From: Bacteroidales bacterium
GTDB lineage: Bacteria; Bacteroidota; Bacteroidia; Bacteroidales; UBA932
Assembly: GCA_017555445.1 (NCBI GenBank)
Contig: JAFZGK010000110.1
Location: 1 to 16,127, forward strand
Reading direction: 5' to 3'
Length of the DNA stretch: 16,127 bases
The notes under the pieces were generated by a model. It had not been told where the DNA came from, made no database searches, and saw only the letters and a program-made list of their open reading frames with translations. Below are positions 1-7,423 of this stretch, piece by piece. Made by a program: the position numbers and the translations under genes. Position 1 is the stretch's first letter; every line of letters starts with the position of its first letter.

Positions 1-1041
1 CAGGGCGGATATGTTATGCCTTGTTTCTGCGATAGTCATACGCATATCGTTTATGCGGGATGCAGGGATGGTGAGTTCAGGGACAAGATTGCGGGGTTGA
101 GCTATGAGGAGATCGCTGCGCGTGGCGGAGGCATCCTTAATTCAGCAGATCTGCTTCATGAGACATCTGAGGATGAACTTTATGCTCAGGCGATGGAGCG
201 TGTGCATGAAATCATGGCAATGGGCACAGGAGCAGTGGAGATCAAGAGCGGCTATGGCCTTACTGTGGAGGACGAGCTCAAGATGCTGAGGGTCATCCGC
301 CGCATCAAGGAGACTGCCCCGATAACTGTGAAGGCCAATTTCCTTGGCGCTCATGCTGTGGGCCGTGCCTACAGGGGACGTCAGAGCGAATATGTGGATC
401 TCGTATGTAACGAGATGCTCCCTCGCGTTGCTGAGGAAGGTCTTGCTGACTTTGTAGATGTATTCTGCGATGCAGGTTTCTTTACCGTGGAAGAGACAGA
501 CAGGATTCTTTCCGAGGCTGCAAAATATGGAATCACTCCTAAGATTCATGCGAACGAGCTCGAGGTTTCAGGCGGAGTCCAGGTGGGTGTGAAGCATGGA
601 GCATTGTCTGTCGATCATCTTGAAAAGACGACTGATGCTGAGATCGAGGCATTGAGGGGCAGCTGCACCATGCCGACTATGCTTCCTGGATGTTCATTCT
701 TCCTCGGTATTCCATTCGGCAATGCCAAGGGCTACATAGAGGCCGGACTGCCTGTGGCACTTGCTTCCGATTATAATCCGGGATCGAGTCCGAGCGGAAA
801 CATGCGCTTCGTCATGGCACTCGGATGTATCAGGATGAGACTGACTCCCGAACAGTCGTTCAATGCATGTACAATCAACTCCGCATACGCAATGGGAGTG
901 AGCGACACCCTGGGTTCGATCACTATCGGCAAGAAGGCTAATCTGATCATTACCAAGCAGGTACCTTCTCTCGCATTCATCCCATACAGCCATCAGACTC
1001 CTGTCATCGAGAAGGTCATCCTGAACGGCAAAACCATTTAG
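1..1041 (+). CDS. hutI: Imidazolonepropionase, 5'-partial
   Basis: This enzyme hydrolyses 4-imidazolone-5-propanoate to N-formimino-L-glutamate, the third step of histidine degradation in the cytoplasm. The frame is open to the window edge, so the true start lies upstream. The ATG at 16 is internal, because the metal-binding HTH motif follows it within ten residues and about 70 N-terminal residues of the family are missing. Numbered from that Met, the amidohydrolase features are H8-x-H10 (metal), H178 and E181 in KIHANE, H201 in VDHLE, and D252 in LASDYNPGSSPSGN. The segment RGGGIL followed by EIKSGYGL is also typical of HutI. The gene ends in TAG and converges on the ferritin gene, with a pair of palindromes between them. 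Other hut genes would be expected outside the window. The family assignment is firm; only the N-terminus is unseen. Confidence 0.96.
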   Translation, partial: QGGYVMPCFCDSHTHIVYAGCRDGEFRDKIAGLSYEEIAARGGGILNSADLLHETSEDELYAQAMERVHEIMAMGTGAVEIKSGYGLTVEDELKMLRVIRRIKETAPITVKANFLGAHAVGRAYRGRQSEYVDLVCNEMLPRVAEEGLADFVDVFCDAGFFTVEETDRILSEAAKYGITPKIHANELEVSGGVQVGVKHGALSVDHLEKTTDAEIEALRGSCTMPTMLPGCSFFLGIPFGNAKGYIEAGLPVALASDYNPGSSPSGNMRFVMALGCIRMRLTPEQSFNACTINSAYAMGVSDTLGSITIGKKANLIITKQVPSLAFIPYSHQTPVIEKVILNGKTI

Positions 1042-1085
1042 TCAGCAAAGCCCAATAAACCCCTAAGTGTTGAGGGATAACAAGA

Positions 1086-1198
1086 AGCGACGATACATGA
1101 ATCGGGTAGATTTTGTATCGTCGCTCTTGAATATGTTGAAATTTGGCATTTTTCCAGAGCGACGCTTCAAGAAATCGGCAATTCTTGTAGCGTCGCTC
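1086..1198. repeat. BIME-like pair of REP-type palindromes (pair 1)
   Basis: Hairpin 1 has arms 1086-1097 (AGCGACGATACA) and 1114-1125, a 12-bp perfect outer stem, then an inner AATC/GATT stem around GGGTA. Hairpin 2 has arms 1157-1166 (GAGCGACGCT) and 1189-1198, then a T/T mismatch and a 6-bp CAAGAA/TTCTTG stem. The two are separated by about 31 nt. They share the outer arm AGCGACG with the palindromes next to the RAYT gene about 1.3 kb away. They fill the space between the convergent hutI and ferritin genes and could also slow or end transcription from either side, although neither has a good T-tract. The structure is seen directly; the REP assignment is inferred from the nearby RAYT. Confidence 0.8.
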
Positions 1199-1204
1199 AT
1201 TCAC

Positions 1205-1690
1205 TTATTCTGCTCTCTGGCCCAGCTGATTGTCAAGGATCAAGATGCCTGATTGGCCAGCAATCTTGATCCTGTCTACGATGTCTGCAGCTGTTGCCTC
1301 TTCTTCTACCTGCTCATCAACAAACGAGCGGAAGAAATTGTCTGTAGCATAATCTCTCTCTTCGATCGCGATAGTAACGATATTATCGACCATCTTTGAC
1401 ACCATGCATTCATGCTTGTAGGTATGTTCAAAAACATCAAGCACTGTACCCCAGCCCTCCGGTACAACATCAATCATCTGAAACTTCACAATTCCGCCTC
1501 TATCTGTCAGATAATCAGCCATGCGTGTAGCGTGCTCGCGCTCTTCCAGCGACTGAAGCTTCATCCAATGTGCGAATCCACCCCATCCCTGTTTCTTAAG
1601 AAAATATGCCATCTGAAGATAAAGCTGTGATGACCACAATTCAGCTGTAATCTGGTCATTGATGACCTTCTGTAATCTTTCCTTAATCAT
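1205..1690 (-). CDS. ftnA: Bacterial non-haem ferritin
   Basis: This is a 161-residue iron-storage protein of the FtnA type. Such proteins assemble into 24-subunit cytoplasmic shells that oxidise Fe(II) and store it as a mineral. The ferroxidase residues sit at the standard E. coli FtnA positions: E17, E50, H53 (EEREH), E94, E126, Q127 and E130. The length and four-helix pattern match the family. The ATG at 1690 is the natural start, because E17 then falls at its usual number. The gene is monocistronic: a 765-bp gene-poor stretch lies upstream, and the convergent hutI and a palindrome pair lie 7 nt downstream. A candidate promoter lies at 1740-1770. The subfamily is clear; in vivo regulation by iron or oxygen is not visible here. 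Confidence 0.97.
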   Translation of the reverse strand: MIKERLQKVINDQITAELWSSQLYLQMAYFLKKQGWGGFAHWMKLQSLEEREHATRMADYLTDRGGIVKFQMIDVVPEGWGTVLDVFEHTYKHECMVSKMVDNIVTIAIEERDYATDNFFRSFVDEQVEEEATAADIVDRIKIAGQSGILILDNQLGQRAE

Positions 1691-1739
1691 AAAGCAGTCT
1701 CTCTTATATGTTTTTACTTCATTCTAATATTTAACAATT

Positions 1740-1770
1740 CAAAACTACAAACAATATTCCGAAACTGCAA
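1740..1770 (-). promoter_or_regulatory. Candidate ferritin promoter
   Basis: Read on the minus strand, 1747-1740 is TAGTTTTG, matching the Bacteroidota -7 consensus TAnnTTTG. A TTG lies at 1770-1768, giving a 20-nt spacer (usual about 19). A start site near 1733 would give a 5' leader of about 43 nt before the ferritin ATG. The surrounding sequence is AT-rich. This is a consensus match only. Confidence 0.45.
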
Positions 1771-1807
1771 GGATTTTCCAAAACAATTTACAATTATTCT
1801 AAATTAA

Positions 1808-2254
1808 CTATTCAAAAATATTCTCCCAATCATATCTTCTATGATCAGCCAAACGATTCTTCGAGTACTTTTCTATAAGGGAACGATATACCTGTTTTAC
1901 ATCATGACTTACGATCAGCTTCTGTTTTTTGGGGTGAGCAACGGATAATAAAAGTTGATTGCATTTTCTGCACACCGGCACAAAGCAGGCAGAGCAGCCC
2001 TTGGGCTGAGCTGCGGCGCCTGCTTTGAGGAGCTTGCTTGCGTATTCGCAAGCTCCGGTGCATTGTATGAAAATATTACTGATGCGGTCACCGTAGTCGG
2101 AGTATACGGTCTCCGACTGCTACAGATCAATCGCTGCGGGCGGCTCGACAAATGCCGTCCTCACGCTTGACTGTTGCCCACTTCTCCTATATGGATTGCG
2201 GGTTTTGTTTAGGGCGATGTAGGTTTCGAGCAGATTATGAAAGCTACGACACAT
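1808..2254 (-). pseudogene. Possible interrupted Cys-rich small protein (frame broken by one TAG)
   Basis: From an ATG at 2254 the minus strand reads 44 codons (starting MCRSFHNLLETYIALNKT) to a TAG at 2122-2120. The same frame then stays open for 103 more codons, ending at a TAG at 1810-1808. The second part contains C20, C24, C42-x2-C45 and C50-x2-C53 in its own numbering (GCSAC...CRKC), which resembles a zinc-binding knuckle. It ends in a charged tail (YSKNRLADHRRYDWENIFE). The last 50 codons lie in AT-rich DNA, where a long open frame is less expected by chance. There is no ATG after the internal TAG. The ATG at 2254 falls inside a REP palindrome. I do not recognise a family. It may be a gene killed by a nonsense mutation, or chance reading through the hairpin-rich element that overlaps it. 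Confidence 0.35.
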
Positions 2255-2290
2255 GAAATACCATGATTCATGTGTCGTAGCTGTCTTTTT
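1981..2290 (+). ncRNA. Hairpin-dense segment, possible structured RNA
   Basis: This GC-rich stretch sits inside AT-rich intergenic DNA and contains successive stems. The first is 1981-1990 with 2018-2027 (CAAAGCAGGC, 10 bp perfect), nesting CAGCC/GGCTG at 1995-1999 and 2004-2008. The second is 2029-2037 with 2048-2056 (GGAGCTTGC, 9 bp), which competes with a 7-bp stem 2036-2042/2047-2053. The third is 2095-2102 with 2111-2118 (AGTCGGAG, 8 bp). The fourth is 2138-2144 with 2154-2160 (GGGCGGC), which holds as 7 bp on the plus strand through one G-U wobble but has an A-C mismatch on the minus strand. The strong palindrome at 2242-2282 is followed on the plus strand by GTCTTTTT, like a terminator, so plus-strand transcription is favoured. 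No promoter consensus was found upstream and no known RNA family was recognised. Confidence 0.35.
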
Positions 2291-2356
2291 ATGGTTTATG
2301 ACACTGTTTTAGATAGCGACGACACAAAAACAAGCGTATTTTTGTGTCGTCGCTAT
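2242..2356. repeat. BIME-like pair of REP-type palindromes (pair 2)
   Basis: Hairpin 1 has arms 2242-2257 (AGCTACGACACATGAA) and 2267-2282, a perfect 16-bp stem with a 9-nt loop. Hairpin 2 has arms 2313-2330 (ATAGCGACGACACAAAAA) and 2339-2356, a perfect 18-bp stem with an 8-nt loop. They are separated by 30 nt. The pair lies about 100 bp beyond the RAYT stop codon. Both arms follow the pattern AGC(G/T)ACGACACA shared with the other pairs. On the plus strand the first hairpin is followed by GTCTTTTT and could terminate transcription. Confidence 0.85.
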
Positions 2357-2455
2357 GTGAAGGAACGAAGAGGAACTCTATCTACAACTCTACACCACCA
2401 CCGCCTTCTTAATTATTTATGATATTTTTAGTGTAAACTGGTATATCGTTACCTT

Positions 2456-3379
2456 CTATAATTTATTCATGACAAGGCACCTTCTGATCTGGGCCTCTGA
2501 AGATCTGTATTCGCGAAAAAGCATATTAGCTATCTGTACTTTCTCACTCTCAGTCAAATGGTATACCGACACTTTCCCGAATGATGGCAATACATCATGG
2601 TCTATGACTTTGCATAACTCAATATCTGATATCTTTCTATAATCCGCCCTACCGCTTTCAAAGGTCAGCATCCTGTCATATGATTGCATGTTGATACCAT
2701 TCTCGATATCTTCAAGTCTGATAGGTGAACTGTTCTCTTTGTCCTTTGACTGCTCTCTCAGCCATTCCTCACACGTCTTTCGTCCCATGTAATAATTGAA
2801 TGAACGCGGTGTTGCATACATATTCTCTACTTGAACTATATCAAGTACCGATTCCCTTAGGAATACGCCGCTTTCACTCATCCTGTATGTTGCAGGACAT
2901 TCAGTCCTCCTGCCGATATGCTTATAGAAAGATTTATGAGGAAGCAGTCTTTCTGTTGACACTTTTCCCATTTCCTTCTGAAAGATGACATTGGCGGAAG
3001 AGTGTGGATATGCATAAGGGATAGGAGCAACTCCATGGTGCAATGCGTTTCTAAGAGTATAACTCATAGCTGCAAGATGATGATGCAGACCGGAAACCTC
3101 CAACTGGAAATGATGCTTTTCACCAACGATTCCGCTTCTATCATATTTGGTATTGAAATGCCTGGAGTATCTCTTCCGCATAGCATACATGAATTCCTTC
3201 GGATTCTCGCTCTGGATCATGAGATGAAAATGATTAGACATGAATGATTCCACAAGACCTGTGGACCCTGTCATATGTAGCGCAATAGCAAAATAGTTGA
3301 ATCCTTTATTGTAATCTTCGAGATCCCGGAACATGATCTCGTTTCCTGCCGAAAGGCACAGATGGTAAGTCTTTTTCAT
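2456..3379 (-). CDS. REP-associated tyrosine transposase (RAYT, Y1 HUH family)
   Basis: This 307-residue protein of the Y1_Tnp/TnpA_REP family is related to IS200/IS605 transposases and nicks single-stranded hairpin DNA. The HUH motif is in SNHFHLMIQ (H50-F-H52). The single catalytic tyrosine is most likely Y107 in MSYTLRNALHHG, followed by YAYPHSS, which corresponds to the family's YIHRNPV...YPWSS region. The C-terminal 30 residues (SEKVQIANML ... SEAQIRRCL) resemble the helix-turn-helix-like tail many RAYTs carry. It starts at the ATG at 3379 and ends in TAG. It has no partner gene, and palindrome pairs lie on both sides (2242-2356 and 3493-3605). RAYTs are usually single-copy domesticated genes that spread REP elements rather than themselves; the arrangement here fits that. 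Length and motifs look intact. Confidence 0.93.
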   Translation of the reverse strand: MKKTYHLCLSAGNEIMFRDLEDYNKGFNYFAIALHMTGSTGLVESFMSNHFHLMIQSENPKEFMYAMRKRYSRHFNTKYDRSGIVGEKHHFQLEVSGLHHHLAAMSYTLRNALHHGVAPIPYAYPHSSANVIFQKEMGKVSTERLLPHKSFYKHIGRRTECPATYRMSESGVFLRESVLDIVQVENMYATPRSFNYYMGRKTCEEWLREQSKDKENSSPIRLEDIENGINMQSYDRMLTFESGRADYRKISDIELCKVIDHDVLPSFGKVSVYHLTESEKVQIANMLFREYRSSEAQIRRCLVMNKL

Positions 3380-3452
3380 AGCATTCTATCCTTAACACAA
3401 ATCTTCTCTACTAATCTCCCTCACCTCGCTCACGAAATGAATGAAACATGGA

Positions 3453-3482
3453 CAAATTTAAATAAATATTCGGAACGACAAA
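3453..3482 (-). promoter_or_regulatory. Candidate RAYT promoter
   Basis: On the minus strand, TTTG at 3482-3479 and TAAATTTG at 3460-3453 are separated by 18 nt, a close match to the Bacteroidota consensus (TTTG, about 19 nt, TAnnTTTG). The start site would be near 3446, giving a leader of about 67 nt. It lies just inside the nearest palindrome pair, so the RAYT would have its own promoter. Confidence 0.55.
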
Positions 3483-3492
3483 CGCTCTGAGA

Positions 3493-3605
3493 AGCGACGA
3501 CACAAGAAATCAGCAATTCTTGTAGCGTCGCTCAAAAAATGCCGCATATTAATAGATAAAAATGAGCGACGATACATGAATCGGGTAGATTTTGTATCGT
3601 CGCTC
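3493..3605. repeat. BIME-like pair of REP-type palindromes (pair 3)
   Basis: Hairpin 1 spans 3493-3532. Its arms AGCGACG (3493-3499) and CGTCGCT (3526-3532) pair, two mismatched positions follow, then ACAAGAA pairs with TTCTTGT. Hairpin 2 spans 3564-3605 and has a 13-bp perfect stem GAGCGACGATACA (3564-3576) / 3593-3605. Its body is almost identical to the hairpin at 1086-1125, including the GGGTA loop. The spacing is about 30 nt. Compared with pair 1 the two hairpin types occur in the opposite order but with the same strand orientation. The pair lies between the RAYT promoter and the 3' end of the rightward gene cluster. Confidence 0.82.
3557..3605 (-). terminator. Palindrome likely serving as terminator of the leftward cluster
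   Basis: Read on the minus strand, the 13-bp stem at 3605-3564 is followed directly by ATTTTTA (3563-3557). It lies 47 bp past the stop codon of the last gene of the leftward cluster. The stem plus T-run is the usual form of a rho-independent terminator, so this REP copy probably doubles as one. Confidence 0.55.
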
Positions 3606-3652
3606 TATCTGTTAAGGGTTTCTGCGCACCCGGCAGTACCTTTTGGTACGCC

Positions 3653-5896
3653 TTATTCTGCAACTTCCTCGACAACCACTGTCTCGGTAACTGTTTCCAC
3701 TACTTCTTCAAGCACCGGTTCATCCTTGTCGAACCATGGGAGAGGTGATGGAAGTTTCGCCCATGCAAAGAGGTTCACAAGCCAGAGAACAGCAAGGACT
3801 ACAACAAGGGATGAAATTGAGATCACCCAACGCTTCCATACAGGCATGCCTTTCTTTGCATATGGATCCTTAAGCTTGATGGCAGGGAACTTAGCAATCT
3901 CTGTAAGAGTCTCTCCGAATGGTATGCTTATCTTCGATGCCGCATTGACAGCCCATCCGTTTGCATTGAGAAGCGGAGCGATATTGCGGCGGCGGAGCTT
4001 GAGCCATGCCATTACCATTGCCGGACCTGAAATCACAAGCATCACTCCCACAAATGCAAGTAGAACCTTCCACCATGGCAGAGCGAAAATACCTTCAAAT
4101 ATGTTTGTGAGCGCTGTACCGATCATGCCGACAGCCATACCTAAGGCAGCAAAGATACCAGCGAACTTACCGATATCGAACGGTGTCGCGGCTGCTGGTT
4201 TAGTTCCGTCAGCTGCAGCCGCAGGAAGGGTTGCAGGAGCAGCATTGATCTTCTCCGTAGCCTCCTTCATGAACTTAGCGTCCTTATCTGCAGCATTTTT
4301 GTTGATAAGATTCTCTATCGCTACCGCAATTCTGCGATAAGGTGACCAGAAAGCCTGGGAAATGCTGATCGGATTATCAATGATCTTAGTTATCACTGCA
4401 TCCCACTCCAGACCGGCATTATCATACCATACGGCATTCTTTCCGACAAAAAGATCTCCGACTTCACCTACTGTCATTGCTGCAACTATAGACATCTTTG
4501 TTGGCTTTGTCTTGGTGGTACAGTCGCAGTAGATAAGATACATTCCGCTTGATGCGGCCATAGTATTTTGCTTTGCCATATCGGCTACCTGCATACAGAA
4601 ATGACATTCTCTCTGATCGATCACGAGTCTTCCGCACTGGAAGATAGCCTTCACATCAGAATCCTTCGAATAGAAGTCGTGGAAAGTCACGAAGTTCTTG
4701 AGAAGTCTGTAGAAGTCGCGATATACATAGAGGAATTTCTCCACAAGAGAAATGTTGTTGAAATCTTCAGCATATGATGCATCCTGGGCTGCGATTGCAA
4801 GAAGTGCTTCCTTCCTGTTCTGATCAAGAAGTTCCTTGACCTTTTCCAGGCCGAGAGCCTCGACGGCCACACCTGCCTTTCCGCCCTTCCATGCAGAATA
4901 CGCAGAAATCTTTGAACCTATGCCAGTCCAATCATCCTCAGTAAGGACCTTTGCAGAAGGATCGACAGCAAGAGCCTTGAGAGCATTGAAGCTTGAAGCC
5001 CACGCAGGGTTGACAGGAGAAGTAAGATCAATCTCGGACTTTCCTGTTACTCGAGCTATAGGATATGCTGCAATCTCATTTCCCTTTGAAGTAAGGTTGT
5101 CTGTGCTGATAGCCTGGATACTTGAAGTCTGTACGTCAAGAACAGAGGTGCTGTCAGGAGAGAAAGCCGCAAGCTTTGAGCGCATGAAGAAATCCTTGAC
5201 CTTCGAATCCAGTGAATTATAAAGCTCGATGACCTTGTCTGTGTCTGCACCATAAGGAGCTTCGACAGCTGCATCACACCAGGCTACATAGTCTGCAAGT
5301 GTCTTGTAGAATGTCTCGATCATCGCCGCATCGACACCTTGGGCTCCGCTTCTGTCTGCAAGTCCTCCAAGTGAAGCTACAGCAGCAGCAATGGCTGCTT
5401 TGTCCTGATCGTCATCCGTCGATGTCTCGGTAATGACACCGTCACCATTGAAACGTGTTCCAGCAAAGATTGCAGAAACGTTTGTGACATCTGCCAAAGA
5501 AACAACATCATCAGCCTTGCCAAGAGCAGTAAGAACTCCTTTGGCAGCCTTATAAAGCTTCTGACCGTCAGGATTCTCCTGGTCGAAATTCTCTACTGAA
5601 ATATGGTCTTCACCCTTAAGAAGCATATCCGGATTCTTGAGAGCTCCTGTAAGCCACTGTGACATGCACACAACATCTCCCACTCTAAGTTTTCCATCAC
5701 CATCACAGTCCATGAATGCAAGACTCTTCTCGTCAATCTCCAGTCCCTTTACAGGACATGACAAGACAGTCCACATCTTAGGATCAAGTTCATTGAGGTG
5801 GGCGATATCCTCACCTGTGGTGATACTTACGCGTGATGAGCCTCCGATATTCTCGAATTCCCATTTATACTTTTCGGAATTATTGAATAGTGCCAT
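3653..5896 (-). CDS. Uncharacterised EF-hand membrane protein
   Basis: This is a 747-residue protein of unknown function. The ATG at 5896 (MALFNNSEKYKWEF) is preferred over an upstream in-frame TTG at 5917. Visible parts in order: a canonical EF-hand/dockerin-like loop DCDGDGKLRVGD at about residues 63-74; a weaker NGDG loop near 150; a long soluble, mainly helical region; five cysteines in a short span (about 421, 431, 434, 457 and 459, including CHFC and CDC) that could bind a metal; a hydrophobic pair at about 579-631; a further membrane helix at about 690-712; and a 30-residue tail rich in V, E and T. No signal peptide is seen. It is the last gene of the leftward cluster, 66 bp after its neighbour, and may work with it and the DASS transporter. 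Calcium binding is inferred from the loop alone. Confidence 0.85.
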   Translation of the reverse strand: MALFNNSEKYKWEFENIGGSSRVSITTGEDIAHLNELDPKMWTVLSCPVKGLEIDEKSLAFMDCDGDGKLRVGDVVCMSQWLTGALKNPDMLLKGEDHISVENFDQENPDGQKLYKAAKGVLTALGKADDVVSLADVTNVSAIFAGTRFNGDGVITETSTDDDQDKAAIAAAVASLGGLADRSGAQGVDAAMIETFYKTLADYVAWCDAAVEAPYGADTDKVIELYNSLDSKVKDFFMRSKLAAFSPDSTSVLDVQTSSIQAISTDNLTSKGNEIAAYPIARVTGKSEIDLTSPVNPAWASSFNALKALAVDPSAKVLTEDDWTGIGSKISAYSAWKGGKAGVAVEALGLEKVKELLDQNRKEALLAIAAQDASYAEDFNNISLVEKFLYVYRDFYRLLKNFVTFHDFYSKDSDVKAIFQCGRLVIDQRECHFCMQVADMAKQNTMAASSGMYLIYCDCTTKTKPTKMSIVAAMTVGEVGDLFVGKNAVWYDNAGLEWDAVITKIIDNPISISQAFWSPYRRIAVAIENLINKNAADKDAKFMKEATEKINAAPATLPAAAADGTKPAAATPFDIGKFAGIFAALGMAVGMIGTALTNIFEGIFALPWWKVLLAFVGVMLVISGPAMVMAWLKLRRRNIAPLLNANGWAVNAASKISIPFGETLTEIAKFPAIKLKDPYAKKGMPVWKRWVISISSLVVVLAVLWLVNLFAWAKLPSPLPWFDKDEPVLEEVVETVTETVVVEEVAE

Positions 5897-5962
5897 GGAA
5901 TGGTAGTTTAGTTTCAAAATCTCTCAAAATTAAGAATTATTTCCGAGAGAAGGAACATCTAC

Positions 5963-7423
5963 CTATATTTCTTCCACTCGAAGAATACCATTACGGGTCA
6001 TAGCGATGCGGAAATGACGATAAGAAGATTCCTTATCCTCCTGCAGCTGGAACACTATATTCACATAATAGACCTTCTGCACCTTCACTGACACGATGTT
6101 ACCATCTTCGCCGATAGTGTCGACCGGATTCTCAGGGTTGTCCATCTTCTGAGTGAATCTGTTCAGGTGAAGACGCATGATTTCATTGATTCCTGTCATA
6201 GGATAGTCATCATTCTCAGCAAGGGCCTTTCCATCAATTGTGACACGCTTGCGGTAGAGTATGATCTTTTCCTCGAAGATACGTGTCGCATCGTCGATTG
6301 TAGCAGATTCGTTTCTGAGATCCAGCACCTTTGCAGGGGTCTTGGATGCCGATATGAAATCAACCCCTTCACGGATGTCTCCGATGGTCTTCTTGCCGAT
6401 CTCGACTGTGGCCTTCTTGTCGAAATATTTGTTTCCGAGCTTATGAGCGAAATAATAACGCAGCAGGTCCTTGATCCTGTCCTTCATCATATAGCTGACC
6501 ACAAGGACAATGAAGAGAGGCCATGTGATGTTTCCGAAACGCACCTGTGTCTGCCATGCGACTGCTGTCGCAAAGATCATTGCCAGACCTGCAGCAAGAC
6601 TGTAATATATCTGCTCTACTGCGACGCCATCACGTTTCTTGTCCAGACGGATGTAAAGCTCGCTCTCGACAAACTTCTTGAGCATTCCATGATGATAGAC
6701 CACATGACGGTTCTGCTGTGAATTCTCATGAATGACTGAATATCCACGCATCTTCATATAGTCTCTCTCCTGCAGGATGAAGGTCATAAGCTCAGCACGT
6801 CTTTCCGCAAAGATATCAGACTGCTTCAAGGCATCTATCCTCTTGATGATCCTGATGGTTCTCATCTCCACTATATAGCTCATGAACTCATCGCAGAGGA
6901 AGAAATGGCCGCGCAGATTCTCAGGGACCTTCGGGATATCGATTATTCTGTATAACTTTCTGTATTCCGACAGGATGGCTCTGACATCCGACACATAGTC
7001 CTTAAGTAGATAATCGGCGTTCTCTAGGGCCTTTGCTGTGCGCACATATCTTTCGAAGTCTCTCAATGAGCTCTTGAATATGGCCGAGAACATCTTCAAC
7101 TGGTATTCATATGCGTCTATCGTATTCTGATTGACATATGAGGCCAGTGCCTCGAAGGCCTTCTTCAAAGAATTCAGAGGCAGAGCCTGCTCGTCGGCTA
7201 TCTCTTTGAGAGAAAAAACAGGAGTTATCAGACGGACATTCGATTTTATGTCGCGGTAGAACTGCTTCTTTCCGTAGTTTTCAGGATTGATTCCGATACT
7301 GTTGGGCACGAACAGCCATGAGTTCACTGCAAAGACTCCCTTTTCGGCTTTTCCGTCCCCGTCAAAACCGAACTTGAATTCTACCGAGAATTCATCATGT
7401 TTCTTTGCCTGTATCGTGATCAT
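5963..7423 (-). CDS. Uncharacterised membrane protein with central hairpin
   Basis: A 486-residue protein I do not recognise. The N-terminal 260 residues are charged and helical, with possible coiled-coil segments around 80-160 and 185-225. Two hydrophobic stretches at about 272-292 and 298-316 (LAAGLAMIFATAVAW; WPLFIVLVVSYMM) would form a membrane hairpin. The remaining 170 residues are soluble. An early FGFDGDGKAEKG segment resembles an acidic metal-binding loop but is not a full EF-hand. Its ATG directly follows the TAA of the DASS transporter gene (TAAATG, no gap), so translation is almost certainly coupled. The next gene follows after 66 bp. The coupling suggests a transporter-associated role, but no function can be given. 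Confidence 0.85.
   Translation of the reverse strand: MITIQAKKHDEFSVEFKFGFDGDGKAEKGVFAVNSWLFVPNSIGINPENYGKKQFYRDIKSNVRLITPVFSLKEIADEQALPLNSLKKAFEALASYVNQNTIDAYEYQLKMFSAIFKSSLRDFERYVRTAKALENADYLLKDYVSDVRAILSEYRKLYRIIDIPKVPENLRGHFFLCDEFMSYIVEMRTIRIIKRIDALKQSDIFAERRAELMTFILQERDYMKMRGYSVIHENSQQNRHVVYHHGMLKKFVESELYIRLDKKRDGVAVEQIYYSLAAGLAMIFATAVAWQTQVRFGNITWPLFIVLVVSYMMKDRIKDLLRYYFAHKLGNKYFDKKATVEIGKKTIGDIREGVDFISASKTPAKVLDLRNESATIDDATRIFEEKIILYRKRVTIDGKALAENDDYPMTGINEIMRLHLNRFTQKMDNPENPVDTIGEDGNIVSVKVQKVYYVNIVFQLQEDKESSYRHFRIAMTRNGILRVEEI

Noticed and set aside
1915..2170. Small open frames on both strands (TTG starts; 71 and 78 residues)
   Set aside because: They use TTG, are rich in A, S, P and R, and lie in a GC-rich hairpin region where stop codons are scarce; neither resembles a known protein.
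1808..2254. TAG recoding as an amino acid
   Set aside because: hutI, the RAYT, the porin, the 486-residue protein, the 212-residue protein and DUF47 all end normally in TAG, so general reassignment is ruled out.
1086..3605. CRISPR array from recurring repeats
   Set aside because: The repeats are self-complementary hairpins in scattered pairs, vary in sequence, have no spacer array, and a RAYT explains them.
4836..5222. Antisense open frame of 128 residues within the EF-hand membrane protein gene
   Set aside because: It is a shadow of a well-supported coding frame, with no family features or start signals.
5897..5917. TTG start adding seven residues to the EF-hand membrane protein
   Set aside because: The ATG at 5896 is in frame and begins a natural N-terminus; nothing supports the TTG.
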